From: Azorinus chamasolen | Taxonomy: Eukaryota; Mollusca; Bivalvia; Cardiida; Solecurtidae | Length of the DNA stretch: 64,000 bases | Assembly: GCA_963576725.1 (NCBI GenBank) | Contig: OY755247.1 | Span: forward strand, 14,510,526-14,574,525 | Direction: 5' to 3' | Part shown: piece after piece, positions 43,495 through 53,475 of the stretch | How positions within the stretch are numbered: position 1 is the stretch's first letter | Layout of the letters: every line of letters starts with the position of its first letter | The notes under the pieces: model-generated | Seen by the model: only the letters and a program-made list of their open reading frames with translations | Databases searched by the model: none | What the model was told of the DNA's origin: nothing | Made by a program: the position numbers and the translations under genes

Positions 43495-43652
43495 TGATTT
43501 TCGTATGCTGTATGAACAATAGTCATAATGAAATATGGAAGGTGGGCGATTGTAACCATTTTAGAAAGTAAAGAAACAGATATTTCAAATCCTATAGGAG
43601 CCGTTTGATCTTGGTCTACTCTGTTTGCAGATACGTTTATATGAGGGAAGGA
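43495..43652. mobile_element. T1a MITE, left core arm lost
   Basis: CATAATGAAATATGGAAGG, AAAGTAAAGAAACAGATATT, then directly the centre CCTATAGGAGCCGTTTGATC. The end is TATGAGGGAAGGAA before TTAA (43653-43656). Confidence 0.7.
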
Positions 43653-43656
43653 ATTA

Positions 43657-43822
43657 AACTACTTTGGGCGGATACAAACAGTTTGGATCCATATGAGACA
43701 CCGAGTAACTCGGCGTAGGATCCAAGCTGTTTCACATCCTGATTGCATTTGCTAGATAAACTGTTTATAGCTTGAATTTGGAAAATTGTGTAAAAATTAG
43801 TTATTCACCAGACTGATGGTTA
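43657..43822. mobile_element. T2b MITE
   Basis: It shares the TTAA of the preceding T1a. ACTACTTTGGGCGGATACAA at the left, core CATATGAGACACCGAGTAAC with a shortened right arm, then TCACCAGACTGATGGTTAT. Confidence 0.7.
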
Positions 43823-43934
43823 TATACTGCAAACGACAAATGAAAACAATTAAAAGAGGAAACTTATACAGAAATTAATATTGAAACGAAACAACAACAA
43901 GTTCTGTCCTTTCCGTTCGACCCCTTTATCTCCC

Positions 43935-44785
43935 TTTTTATACGCTCGTTTGAAAAAAACGGGACGTATTATGGAATGGCGCTGTCCGTCCGTCTGTCCG
44001 TCCGTTCGTCTGTCCGTCTGTAACATCTCTAACTGAAGTTCCGCTTGGTGGATCCTTCTCAAATTTTTACACAATGTTTAACTAGACATGCTACAGTAGC
44101 CTGCCAACTCCCGGCTCGTTTGTCCAAGGTCAAGGTCTCTTAATTGGACTTTGAATTTGCGTTTAGCATTTGCGTTAAGCAAAAATGTTAACCTCAATTT
44201 ATGTGGAACAAGTCCACTTATTTACATAACACTTTGTGATAAAGCTTTGAAACTTGGAACACTTGTTCACTGTCACAACCTTCACATGTAGGCAAGAGTA
44301 AATAACTCTGTCAAGCATTTTGACCGAATAATGCCCCTTTTTAACTTAGAATTTTTGGTTAAGGCTTTGTTAAAGTCCACTTATTTACATAACCCTTTGA
44401 GATAAAGCTTTTAAACTCGGAACACTTGTTCACCATCACAAGCTTCACCTGTAGGCAAGAGTACATAACTCTGCCTAACATTTATGACGCTTTTTAGCTT
44501 GGAATTTGTGGTTAAGGTTTTGGTAAAAGTCCACTTATTTATATAACCCTTTCAAATAAAGCTATTAAACTTGAAACATTTGTTCACCATCAGAAGCTTC
44601 ATCTGTAGGCAAGAGTAAATACAATGTAACTCTGTCAAGCATTTAGACACAGTTATGGCACTTTTTAATTTAGAGGTTTTGGTTAAGGTTTTTTGTTAAA
44701 GTATGCCTATTTACAACTTTGAAACTTGGTCGCAAAATTGGACTTAGAATTATGTGCCCACTGGCACTCTTGTTATCAAGTATTC
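43935..44785 (+). mobile_element. CGGGACGTATT element, hairpin plus array
   Basis: 5-prime stem CTCGTTTGAAAAAAACGGG, ACGTATTATGGAATGGCG, a (TCCG/TCTG)n tract, a TCTAACTGAAGTTCCGCTTG segment, then about four units of 154-170 bp (44208-44760) with AAGTCCACTTATTTACATAA and TGTAGGCAAGAGTAAAT. 3-prime stem GTGCCCACTGGCAC. Confidence 0.7.
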
Positions 44786-44920
44786 TATCCCCGTTTGTCT
44801 ATCCATTTTGCCATGTAGCTTTATAATCAAACAGACATAACTTACGAACACCTATTTTAACTACAGCTACTCCCCTCTAAAGCGACCACCTACAAGAGAT
44901 ATAATTTACCCATGCATATA

Positions 44921-45124
44921 CAGTAAAACCTCGATTATTCGAATTTTCGGTATAGAAGAATTTAGACCCTTTTAGGCAGGTGGCTGCTTAATGCATGGTG
45001 AAAGTCATGCAGAAAGCTCCTAGAGGAGCTTTCTGCATGACTTTCACCATGCATTAAGCTGCCACCTGTCTTAAAGATCGATAATAATACGTATTTTAGT
45101 GTTCGGATAATCGAAGTTTTACTG
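44921..45124. mobile_element. P1 element with core alpha, complete
   Basis: TA on both sides. CAGTAAAACCTCGATTATTC at the left, GGATAATCGAAGTTTTACTG at the right. The core GCTTAATGCATGGTGAAAG, CATGCAGAAAGCTCC around TAGAGG is a long perfect stem. A P2-like end fragment lies just before it (44865-44905). Confidence 0.92.
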
Positions 45125-45334
45125 TATCTATAAAGACACACGTCAGCTTAATGCAGGTCGCACGTAATGCTGAATGCTCCTACAGGATATGCAAGCTGCT
45201 TCAAGCTTTAACCCCGAAAAACCTACCAGGTTAGGAAGCGGACTGCTTGAACCTGCGTTATTTCGAAGTACTTTGCATGGTTTCTTGAAGTACGAGCTAT
45301 AGCATATCCACTGTATATACATTAGTAACACCCC

Positions 45335-45576
45335 CCCCCCCCTCCATGAATATTCATGTATGAAAAATATGATGTAATAAATATTAATTAGATTTGTTAT
45401 TCAAAAATCACTTGTACATATGCAGTTTTGGCCATAACAGAAACTGTAGCATCATATCTACATTATATCATACGCAAACAGAGCAGACCCTGATCAGACG
45501 GCTCTTCTAGGAGCCGTATGAGCTGGGTCTACTCTGTTTGCAAGTGCGGTGAAATGTGTTTATATTAGGGAAAGGG
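45335..45576. mobile_element. T1b MITE
   Basis: ATGAATATTCATGTATGAAA, GCATCATATCTACATTATAT, CAAACAGAGCAGACCCTG, core GATCAGACGGCTCTTCTAGG and complement, GGGAAAGGG before TTAA (45577-45580). A C-run replaces the left terminus. Confidence 0.8.
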
Positions 45577-45604
45577 TTAAAACACTAAATATGTCTTAAT
45601 CGTT

Positions 45605-45688
45605 TCTACGTCTTTATAAGATCCGTCTGATCTTGGTTTACTCTGTTTGCAAATGTGCAGAAATGCGTATTTATGGAGTAATGGATTA
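45605..45688. mobile_element. T1 right half
   Basis: Joins foreign DNA just past the centre (ATAAGATCCGTCTGATCTTG), then ACTCTGTTTGCAAATGTGC and TGGAGTAATGG before ATTAAA. Confidence 0.6.
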
Positions 45689-45819
45689 AAAGGATATCAC
45701 TGTCTTCCTTACGTTTCAACCTACCTCAAACTATCGAATGATTATATGTATATTTATAATGATATGCAAATGATGTAGTTGCGTCCTTTTGCTCCGACTA
45801 AACTCTGATCATTATACAC

Positions 45820-46475
45820 CCATTTGAAAAAAGCGGAACGTATTATGGAATGGCACTATCTGTCTGTCTGTCCGTCTGTCTGTCTGTCTGTCTGTAACAT
45901 CTCTAACTAAAGATCTGTTTGATGGATTCTTCTCAAATTTCATCACAATGTTTATCTGGACTTGCTACAATATCATGGGCGTGTCCAGCTACGTATATCC
46001 AAGGTCACACAATTGGACTTAGACTTTTCGTTTAGCATTTGCGTTTAGCAAATGTTAAAATGTCTATTTGACTGTGAAATCTGTAACTCAAATTCTGCTT
46101 GGTGGATCCTTTTCCAAATTTAACCAAATGTTTATCTGGACATGCTACAGTAGCATGGGTATTTCCCGGTACGTATATCCAAGGTCAATGTCGCGCGATT
46201 TGACTTAGAACTTGCGTCAAGCATTTGCGTTTAGCAAATACAGTAGAACCCCCCTAATGCGACCACTTAATGAATAATCATGCTAAATGCAGGACAAAGG
46301 TAATGCAGAAAGACCATAGAGGGGCTTTCTGCATTACTTTTGTCCTGCATTAAGCTACCACCTGCATCTATCACCCAGAATTATACCTATTTTAGGTGGT
46401 CGCATTAGCTGTACCTAAATTTATGTTGAACAAGGCATCGACAGGCGTATACTGTGCCCAGTGGCAATCTTGTTT
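45820..46475 (+). mobile_element. CGGGACGTATT element split by P2
   Basis: CCATTTGAAAAAAGCGGAAC, GTATTATGGAATGGCACTAT, (TCTG)n (45858-45895), then two units of about 180 bp with TGGATTCTTCTCAAATTT and TATATCCAAGGTCA, P2 at 46241-46411, and the 3-prime stem TGTGCCCAGTGGCAATC. Confidence 0.7.
46241..46411. mobile_element. P2 element nested in the array element
   Basis: TA at 46239-46240, CAGTAGAACCCCCCTAATGC at the left. The core is AAATGCAGGACAAAGG, ATGCAGAAAGACC around ATAGAGG. The right end (GTGGTCGCATTAGCTGTA) lacks the last CCCC...ACTG bases. Confidence 0.8.
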
Positions 46476-46553
46476 TTGTATGTCTAGTAGATACTGAAAG
46501 TGATAAGATCGCGCGTCGCGATAAATCTACCGGAATTAATTGCATGAAATTAA

Positions 46554-46795
46554 CCCTTCTCTTGCTGATTTTTAAAACACATTTCTCCTTCTTTACCCAT
46601 GCCCTGTTGTATAATTACATATATCTTCACTGTGTACAAGTATTTCGCTGTGCAATCACCGCTGTGGAGTGCACTGGTTGCACAATCAACTTGTAAATAG
46701 TGCAGACCCTGATGAGACAGCTCCTGCAGGAGCTGTCTCATCTTGGTCTTCACTATTTACAGGTAGGTATATTGACGTGAATAGCAAGCGAATGG
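46554..46795. mobile_element. T4 MITE, complete
   Basis: TTAA at 46550-46553 and 46796-46799. CCCTTCTCTTGCTGATTTTT at the left, AATAGCAAGCGAATGG at the right. Centre GCTCCTGCAGGAGC at 46720-46733. A second, shorter inverted pair GTGCAATCACCGCTGTGG/GCACTGGTTGCAC lies in the left flank. Confidence 0.88.
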
Positions 46796-46799
46796 TTAA

Positions 46800-46935
46800 C
46801 TATTGGCGAAAACGAGGTAACTTACACAAACAGCTTGGGTCCTGATGAGATGCCGCATGATGTGACGTCTCATCAGGATCCAAACTATTTGACACGTTGA
46901 CCATATTTTTGAAAGTAATAAGAGAACTTATATTT
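46800..46935. mobile_element. T2-like MITE adjoining T4
   Basis: ACAAACAGCTTGGGTCCTG, ATGAGATGCCGCATGATGTG, ACGTCTCATCAGGATCCAAA and TTTGACACG. It shares the TTAA of the T4 element. The right end is not clear. Confidence 0.55.
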
Positions 46936-47211
46936 TAAGATATAAAGAAGACGACTATTATTGTAGACGAAAAGTTTCTTAGCGTGCAAAGTGTTCCGAA
47001 CAAAACCCTTTTCAATGTCGAGTATATTTTACTAAGGTAATATAAAGGATACTTTTCCTGGAAGTGTTATAATTTCAAGCACTTTAATTAATATTAAAAC
47101 TCTACACTTACGTCTCGCTTTCGGCAAGTCAAATAGAGTTTACTTGTTAAAATGAATGCCCCCTTAACAAGTCAGCGTTTAAACATTCCTACTGTACTGA
47201 ACCGAGATGCA

Positions 47212-47394
47212 GATAATTTTAAGTTCATACCCAAATACTAAAATCATCATTTCTCCACCAAACCCTATTCTATGACCATTCTTTAGAATCGTCGAGGCGA
47301 TTCTAAAAAGTGGTCACAGTGTAGGGATTGGTGGGAGAATTAAAGGAGTTATTCTTGAAAATGCGTAAATTTACACATCTTATCTGGACCTCTG
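47212..47394. mobile_element. P6 element with core beta
   Basis: Left end GAGATGCAGATAATTTTAAG, right end in complement CAGAGGTCCAGATAAGATGT. The centre is CCACCAAACCCTATTCTATG, CATTCTTTAGAATCGTC/GAGGCGATTCTAAAAAG and complement. Confidence 0.8.
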
Positions 47395-47430
47395 TAAAGG
47401 GCTATGTGTATAGTGAGGCATCTATCTTAA

Positions 47431-47688
47431 CCCTTTCCATGTTCTATGTTTATTCCAAGTTTCAATACCTACTGAATATTCATGGGAGAAGATGTTTAGA
47501 TGGAACTTTGAAATATAAACTATAAAAGTTAGAACATTGTAGCCAGTTTAGAAAGTAAGGAAACATATATTTCAAATTCGACTAGCAAACAGAGCTGACC
47601 CTGATAAGACGGCTCCTATAGGAACCGCCTTAATCTGAGTCTACTCTTTTTGCAGATGCGTGAAAAGGCGTTAACATGAAGGAAAAGG
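47431..47688. mobile_element. T1a MITE, complete
   Basis: TTAA at 47427-47430 and 47689-47692. CCCTTTCCATGTTCTATG at the left, AACATGAAGGAAAAGG at the right. Core GACCCTGATAAGACGGCTCC around TATAGG, right arm with an extra base. Confidence 0.85.
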
Positions 47689-47872
47689 TTAAGTAAGTCA
47701 TAAACACAGCTTCTGATCAGAACGTACACTACATGTATTTAAATATTTACCTGATACTATTGTAAGATATACTGACTGGATGAATATAGATCAGCTGATT
47801 TTTATGGCATTATAATTATGGTTTCTATCGCTTTGGCAGAAAAGGTAGAATATCTGTATTATTTAACAAGCA

Positions 47873-48049
47873 GGGTCCATGCTTATAAAGCTTTTTAGCT
47901 GAGTCTGAGTTCGTTCTCAAGCTTGTGATTGGTCAGATTTGAGATCTCAAGTTTTGATTGGTCAGATTTGAGCCAAAGGCTCAAATCTTACCAATCAAAA
48001 ACTTGAGAACTAACTCAGACTCAACTAAAAGTTTTATAAGCATGGACCC
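47873..48049. mobile_element. 177-bp palindromic element
   Basis: GGGTCCATGCTTATAAAGCT at the left and TTATAAGCATGGACCC at the right. Arms continue through AACTCAGACTCA and GATTGGTCAGATTTGAG/CTCAAATCTTACCAATC. A 31-bp block (GATTGGTCAGATTTGAG) is doubled in the left arm. The target duplication is unclear. A core alpha fragment follows (48058-48115). Confidence 0.75.
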
Positions 48050-48119
48050 AGAGGATTGCTTAATGCAGGGCGAAAGTCACATAAAAAGATACTTCCTATA
48101 GAAGTAGTTTTACTATTGA

Positions 48120-49205
48120 TAGTACATTCATCTATCGTACATATGTGTCTTTAAGTGACTTACTTCAGACACACATGGTACATGTATATGTGGACGTATC
48201 CTTCATTTATCTTTTCATATGTGTCTTTAAGTAAGTTGCTACAGAGACACGTGCTATATTCGGACGTGTCCTTCATTTATCGCACATATGTGTCTAAGTG
48301 AGTTGCTACAGAGACACGTGTTATATGCGGACGTGTCCTTCATCTATCGCACATATGTGTCTTTAAGAGACTTGTTACAGAGACATATTTTATATGTGGA
48401 AGTATTCTTCATCTATCTTACATCTGTGTCTTTAAGAGACTTCTTACAGAAACACATGTTATATGCGGAAATGTCCTTCATTTATCGTACATATATGTAT
48501 CTTTAAGAGACTTACTATTGAGACACATTTTATATATGTCTCTAAGAGACTTATTACAGAAACACATGTTGTATGTGGACGTATCCTTCATTTATCGTAC
48601 GTACATGTATGTGTCTTTAAGATACTTATTACAGAAACACATGCTATGTGTAGACGTGCTCTTTATCTATCTTACATCTGTGAGTATAAGTTACATTCAA
48701 CAAACACATGTTATTTGTGGACGCGTCCTTTATCAATCTTACATCTGTAAATTTACGTGACATACGACAGACACATGTTTTTTGTGGACGCGTCCATTAT
48801 ATATCTTATCTATGAGTTTAAGTGACATACACGAATATATGTTATCTGTGGACGTGTCCTTTATCTATCTTACATCTGTGAGTTTAAGTGACATACGCCA
48901 GACACGTATTATTTGTTGACGTGTCCTTTATCCATCTTACACATGTGAGTTTAAGTGACATACAACACTCACATGTTATTTGTGGACGTGTCCTTTATCT
49001 ATCTTATATCTGTGAGTTTAAGTGACATACGACAGACACATGTTAATTTGTGGACGTGCCCTTCATCTACATTGTATCTTACATATGTGAGTTTAAGTGA
49101 CATACAACAGCCATGCTATTTGTGGACGTGCACTTTATCTATCTTATATATGTGAGTTTAAGTGGCATACAACAGACACATTTAATTTGTGGACGTGTCC
49201 TTCAA
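48120..49205 (+). repeat. Satellite array, about 15-16 units of 60-75 bp
   Basis: Units contain GGACGTGTCCTTTATCTATC, TTACATCTGTGAGTTTAAGT and GACATACGACAGACACATG. The first third carries a variant (GTGTCTTTAAGAGACTT, ACAGAAACACATG) and the last two thirds the other, so the array has two homogenised blocks. Open frames through it have no start context or known motif. Confidence 0.88.
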
Positions 49206-49217
49206 TTATGTATTTAA

Positions 49218-49677
49218 CCCTTTACTATATGAATATTCATGTAATAAATAATGACTTCATGGATATTGATTAGATTAATTGTTACAATAGCACATGGGCA
49301 CAGGAATGGTTGGCCATGGTATAAACTGTAGAAGCATATCTACAGTACAGTGAAACCCCGCTAATGCGACCACTTAATAAACAGCCACTGATGTCGTCTA
49401 AAGCAGGTGGTTGCTTAATGCAGGACGAAAGTTATGCAGAAAGCTCCTATAGGAGCTTTCTGCATAACTTTCGTCCTGCATTAAGCTACCACCTGCCTCA
49501 GCCACCCAGAATTGTGCCCCTTTTTGGTGGTCGCATTAGCGGGGTTTTACTGTATACCTTTAGCATGAGTATAAGCATGCAGAGCAGGCCCTAATCGGAC
49601 AGCTCCTATAGGAGCCGTCTGACCTGAGTTTACTCTGTTTGCAAAGAAGTTGAAAAACGTACTTATGGAGTAAAGGG
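49218..49677. mobile_element. T1b MITE split by P2
   Basis: TTAA at 49214-49217 and 49678-49681. CCCTTTACTATATGAATATT, ATAAATAATGACTTCATGG, TAAACTGTAGAAGCATATCT, P2 at 49348-49552, then GCAGAGCAGGCCCTAATCGG, centre GCTCCTATAGGAGC (49602-49615), TTATGGAGTAAAGGG. A further T1b fragment (49682-49764) follows. Confidence 0.88.
49348..49552. mobile_element. P2 element nested in T1b, complete
   Basis: TA at 49346-49347 and 49553-49554. CAGTGAAACCCCGCTAATGC at the left, GCATTAGCGGGGTTTTACTG at the right. Core GCTTAATGCAGGACGAAAG, exact centre GCTCCTATAGGAGC (49443-49456). Confidence 0.93.
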
Positions 49678-49768
49678 TTAATCAGGGTCTGCTCTGTTTG
49701 CTGAATGAATGATATAAATCTGACTCTACATCTTCTTCCATGGCAAAACTTGTTCATATGCCTTTTAA

Positions 49769-49989
49769 CCCATTACCTCATAGGTTATTTTTAGATACAA
49801 CCTATTTGAATAAATCTACCGAAAAGGAGCATTAACTAGAGAAAGGGGACATTTTAGAATTTTGTAGTTTGAAACCATTGTGATAAATAGAGCATTTGCT
49901 CCTATAGGAGCAAATGCTCTATTTATCACAATGGTTTCACAAAGTGGCTTTTACGGAGTCGTCAAAAGTCGTCAATACGAGGGAATGGG
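49769..49989. mobile_element. T3 MITE, complete
   Basis: TTAA at 49765-49768 and 49990-49993. CCCATTACCTCATAGG at the left, ACGAGGGAATGGG at the right, exact centre GCTCCTATAGGAGC (49898-49911). The core stem is about 34 bp per arm without mismatch. Confidence 0.92.
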
Positions 49990-50009
49990 TTAAACAATCA
50001 CCCTGTTAA

Positions 50010-50252
50010 CCCTTCGCTTGCTATTCGCGTCAATACACCTACCTGTAAATAGTGAAGACCCAGATGAGACAGCTCCTGCAGGAGCTGTCTCATCAGGGTC
50101 TGCACTATTTACAAGTTGATTGTGCAACCAGTGCACTCCACAGCAGTGATTGCACTGCGATATGCTTGTACACAGTGGATATATATGTAATTATACAACA
50201 GGGCATGGGTAAAGAAGGAGAAATGTATTTTAAAATTCAGCAAGAGGAAGGG
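50010..50252. mobile_element. T4 MITE, complete, inverted
   Basis: TTAA at 50006-50009 and 50253-50256. CCCTTCGCTTGCTATTCGCG at the left, TTCAGCAAGAGGAAGGG-like end at the right. Centre GCTCCTGCAGGAGC (50072-50085). Confidence 0.9.
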
Positions 50253-50416
50253 TTAATTAATATTCATGGTGTCAATATGTCATACATTAACATTCACGCA
50301 GTAATAGTTAAACAAGAGAAATGAGAAAGTGCCGAATATCTTAATTACGAGGAGAGTAATTTTGTTGGAGATATTGTATTTTCTGAACAAATGAGTCCAT
50401 TGTATTTTAATTAACC

Positions 50417-50540
50417 ATTATGCTGCAGACTGCGATCTAACAAGCGTTTGCAAGATCCCGATGAAACGCTGGCTGCGTAATCTGTCGTCTCATCAGGCTC
50501 CAAACTATTTTTACTTTTGGGCAACAGTTTCTCGAACGCA
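50417..50540. mobile_element. T2 MITE, decayed
   Basis: CCATTATGCTGCAGACTGCG, CCCGATGAAACGCTGGCTG and GTCGTCTCATCAGGCTCC with TTAA at 50413-50416. The right end is not found. Confidence 0.5.
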
Positions 50541-50816
50541 GAAACTAGGCAAATGCTTCAAATCATTGCTCCAGATATAGATTATCAAGCATGATTTTAT
50601 TCAGTGGGAAATAATGTGAGTAAGACATAGTTTATGGCAAGCTGTCTACACAACTAGGTGTTTCATTCATTTCCATCAGCACTTGTAACTCTCGTTTCTT
50701 ACTTATTTTATTAATGCGCGTTATATCATTGCGCAAGGAAGTGTTTCTTTGAAAGACTTGCTTGAAACTTAATTCACCTCAGTATTATTACACCGTGTGT
50801 AATTAACCCTTTCCCT

Positions 50817-50973
50817 GTTCTATGTTTATTCCAAATTTCAATACCTACTGAATATTCGTGAACAAAAAAAGTTATAATGAAATATAGAAGGTAGAACATC
50901 GTATAGGAGCTATCTGATCTGGGTATACTCTGTTTGCAAATGCGCGAAAACACGTTTATATGAGGGAAAGGGT
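50817..50973. mobile_element. T1a MITE, left core arm lost
   Basis: TTAA at 50813-50816 and 50974-50977, both ends intact (CCCTTTCCCTGTTCTATG, ATGAGGGAAAGGG). ATAGAAGGTAGAACATCG joins directly to the centre TATAGGAGCTATCTGATC. Confidence 0.85.
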
Positions 50974-51068
50974 TTAACATTTTGACTGCATGAAACGAGT
51001 GCGTAGTAGAACTTGTCTTAAGCGGCCATTCATTTATTCAACATGAATCTTAAAAAGCAAGTGGATGC

Positions 51069-51215
51069 TTAACCCTTTCGGCGTCAAATTACTAATTGCC
51101 GTATGCAATCCATTTTTTATTAAATAAATTCGGTACAATAAGGACACGAGATAATTAATTGCAAATTTCAAAGGAATAAAGCACAGATATAGAAATAGAG
51201 ATTGATGTCTTACAT
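51069..51215. mobile_element. T5 MITE, left part
   Basis: CTTAACCCTTTCGGCGTCAA, ACTAATTGCCGTATGCAATC, CAAAGGAATAAAGCACAGAT and AGAAATAGAGATTGATG. The core and right end are missing. Confidence 0.65.
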
Positions 51216-51279
51216 TGTTTTCGTAAACGTATTTAAACATGCAAAACATCTCAAAAGCAATTAGTGAAGCAATGACATA

Positions 51280-51599
51280 CAGTTGAACTTCGATATCTCG
51301 AACTTCAAGGGACTATATAAATTAGTTCGAGATATCAGAAGTTCGAGTTATCCGATTTGCAATCTCTACAATTTCTCAATTTCATAGCATAATGCAGGTC
51401 TACAGTTATGCTGAAAGCTCCTGCAGGAGCTTTCAGCATTACTGTAGAACTACATTAAGCTGTGAAATGTGTTTCTAGATATGCGTAGTGATACATTTTA
51501 GAGCAACTCTGTATTGTAAGATTTTGGAAGGATAGAACTTTTAGATTGAGTTATCCCGAAGTTCGAGTTATTCGAGTTCGAGATATCGAAGTTTAACTG
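51280..51599. mobile_element. P4 element with core alpha, complete
   Basis: TA at 51278-51279 and 51600-51601. CAGTTGAACTTCGATATCTC at the left, GATATCGAAGTTTAACTG at the right. The core is ATAATGCAGGTCTACAG, ATGCTGAAAGCTCC with centre GCTCCTGCAGGAGC at 51417-51430, the same centre as in T4. Confidence 0.9.
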
Positions 51600-51601
51600 T
51601 A

Positions 51602-52089
51602 ATTGGCTATGCAAATAGCGACCAGCGACCTTGTCACAGATTCAATAGTTGGTCTGTGTCTTTCTACTGTTTGACACTTGCGACCACCTGTATCGCTTTA
51701 TAAAATCCAACATTGGCCCTAATTAAGTGACACAGCTCTGAGGCAGATATACCGAATCCCTTTGCTTCATATGATACCATATTGGAAGATTTCGTGTATG
51801 ATACCACTACGGACGAACGAAGCCACTCCCAGTGAGGTCTGTTAGTACATGTATTACATTAGTCTTGCATTTTACAACTCTGGTGTGAATTTTTTCCCTT
51901 TGAACTCGTGTTGAAATATGGACCAGCGTAACGCAATTAAAAAAAGTTTTCAACGTGCGTCATCAACTGCAATGCAGTTTGAAAGAAAAAATGCTTTTAA
52001 AATATGTCAAGGTGATTGGTTTGACACAATATAGAAAACATATTAATGTTTAATCACATGTGTTCATGGTAACTTGCAAATTGCTCAGA
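51602..52089. other. No recognisable feature
   Basis: Sequence without an array or hairpin in the window's families. Confidence 0.4.
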
Positions 52090-52325
52090 CGGTATTCAAT
52101 CAGCACCCATTTAGTGGTATGTATGTCATCAAGTATACATTGTTTAAACTGCAGTGTGTAGTTGTCACAACCGTGCCCAGACTTTGTCCCATCACCACCC
52201 ATGGACTGTTCGATGTATCGCCCAGTATACATTGTTTAAACTGCAAAGTAGTGTGATAACCGTGCTCAGACTGTGTTCTATCACCACCCATTGAGTGTTC
52301 GATATGTCATCCAGTATGCATTGAT
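52090..52325. repeat. Tandem units of about 95-105 bp, 2.5 copies
   Basis: Each has GTATACATTGTTTAAACTGC, ACCGTGCNCAGACTNTGT and ATCACCACCCAT, then TGTTCGATATGTC. Confidence 0.8.
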
Positions 52326-52444
52326 TGCATGCTGATTTGTTCAAGCTGATTCCCTGTAACAATATTTGCAATTAATGTTTAACATGATAGTCGTTGGAAG
52401 ACAGTGAATATCAAAACGTAATCGATGCATAGATTTGTGAATAT

Positions 52445-53015
52445 TTTAACCATTTACCCTAGAGACAGACACGCCTTCCGACGCCATTGCAAACGGTGAA
52501 GACCCATATCAGAAGCCCATGTGAAAACTGTCAGTTCAGAGTCTTCTCTTGGTGCTTATGGGATAATATAAATCTAGTTCTATATTTTCAGCCATGGACA
52601 ATAAATTCTGAAGGGAGGTGATCCCCCGAGAGCAAACATTGCAACACAAAAAGAGAAAATTGCAGACTCGGTTTTATTGAGTCTGTTCATGAACTGTAAT
52701 TGAAAGTGCAATACTGCTCACGCCCCCTAGCACCGGCATAAGCGGTATTCAATTTTCAAATTTAACAAGAAGTACTGAAATTCATGATCTCGAAGGATCA
52801 GAAGGTATAACAACACTGAGAATGAAGTACGGGGCGACGTTTTACAGCCGCCACACAAGCACTTAACACCTGCTGTTGTGAAGATTATAAATTCTGAAGG
52901 GAGGTGATCCCCCGAGAGCAAAAATTGCAACACAAAAAGAGAAAATTGCAGTTCCCACATACCATTGTAAAGTGTCATCTAATTAATATTCATGATATCA
53001 TTATTTCATACATGA
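52445..53015. mobile_element. T1b MITE, inverted, with an insertion
   Basis: CATTTACCCTAGAGACAGAC, TTGCAAACGGTGAAGACCCA, TCTATATTTTCAGCCATGG at the left; TCTAATTAATATTCATGATA, TCATTATTTCATACATGA at the right. A foreign segment separates the parts. Confidence 0.65.
52603..52957. repeat. Dispersed repeat with a 66-bp terminal direct repeat
   Basis: ATAAATTCTGAAGGGAGGTG, ATCCCCCGAGAGCAAA and AAAAAGAGAAAATTGCAG occur at about 52608-52674 and again at 52888-52955, nearly identical, like the two ends of an LTR-type or duplicated unit. A third diverged copy of the first half lies at 54630-54800. Confidence 0.7.
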
Positions 53016-53033
53016 CTATGCACCAGAGTTACG

Positions 53034-53157
53034 GTTAACAGTGAGTTTTATAAACAGTGGAGTCCCTGGTCAGACGCCGCCTTGAAAAGACGTCGTCTGA
53101 TCTTGGACTGCACTATTTGTCGTGGTGCATTTATGCGACATTGGCGGTGAAAGGGTT
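53034..53157. mobile_element. T5 MITE, right part
   Basis: Core TCCCTGGTCAGACGCCGCC and complement, GTCGTGGTGCATTTATGCG, ACATTGGCGGTGAAAGGG before TTAA. The left outer part is replaced by TAACAGTGAGTTTTATAAAC. Confidence 0.75.
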
Positions 53158-53159
53158 AA

Positions 53160-53313
53160 AGGTTGGTTTAATTCAATATGAAAGGGTATATTTTGTGAGA
53201 GTAATTGGAATTATAACAGTGTAGACACTGGTCAGAAGGCTCCTCTAGGAGCCCTCTGATGTCGGTATACACTGTTTTAAATGGCAGCCATCGTTCCCCG
53301 CATTCAAATGATT
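53160..53313. mobile_element. T6-like MITE
   Basis: CACTGGTCAGAAGGCTCC around TCTAGG and complement, TACACTGTTTTAAATGGCAG, CCCCGCATTCAAATG before ATTAA. The core is intermediate between T1 and T6. Confidence 0.6.
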
Positions 53314-53379
53314 AAACCATGTAATTAAAAGTTTGAATTAAGAAATTGGAAGACATTGTTTATTATAAGCAATCCTGTT

Positions 53380-53475
53380 TTGTTTGTTGTTGATTTTGGA
53401 TTTTTGTTGTTTTCTGTTGTTTTGTTTTTGTTTTGTTTTGTTGTTGTGTTTTTTTATCGTGTTTGTTTGTTTTTT
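53380..53475. repeat. TG/TTG low-complexity tract
   Basis: Runs of TTTTG and TTGTTG. The 72-codon frame from 53433 starts in it and is not evidence of a gene. Confidence 0.7.

Noticed and set aside
48120..49205. 65-bp regularly spaced repeats as a CRISPR-like array
   Set aside because: The whole unit is repetitive with no variable spacer; it is a satellite.
52608..52955. LTR retrotransposon
   Set aside because: The direct repeats are only 66 bp apart by about 280 bp, without TG...CA ends, a primer site or coding sequence that I could see.
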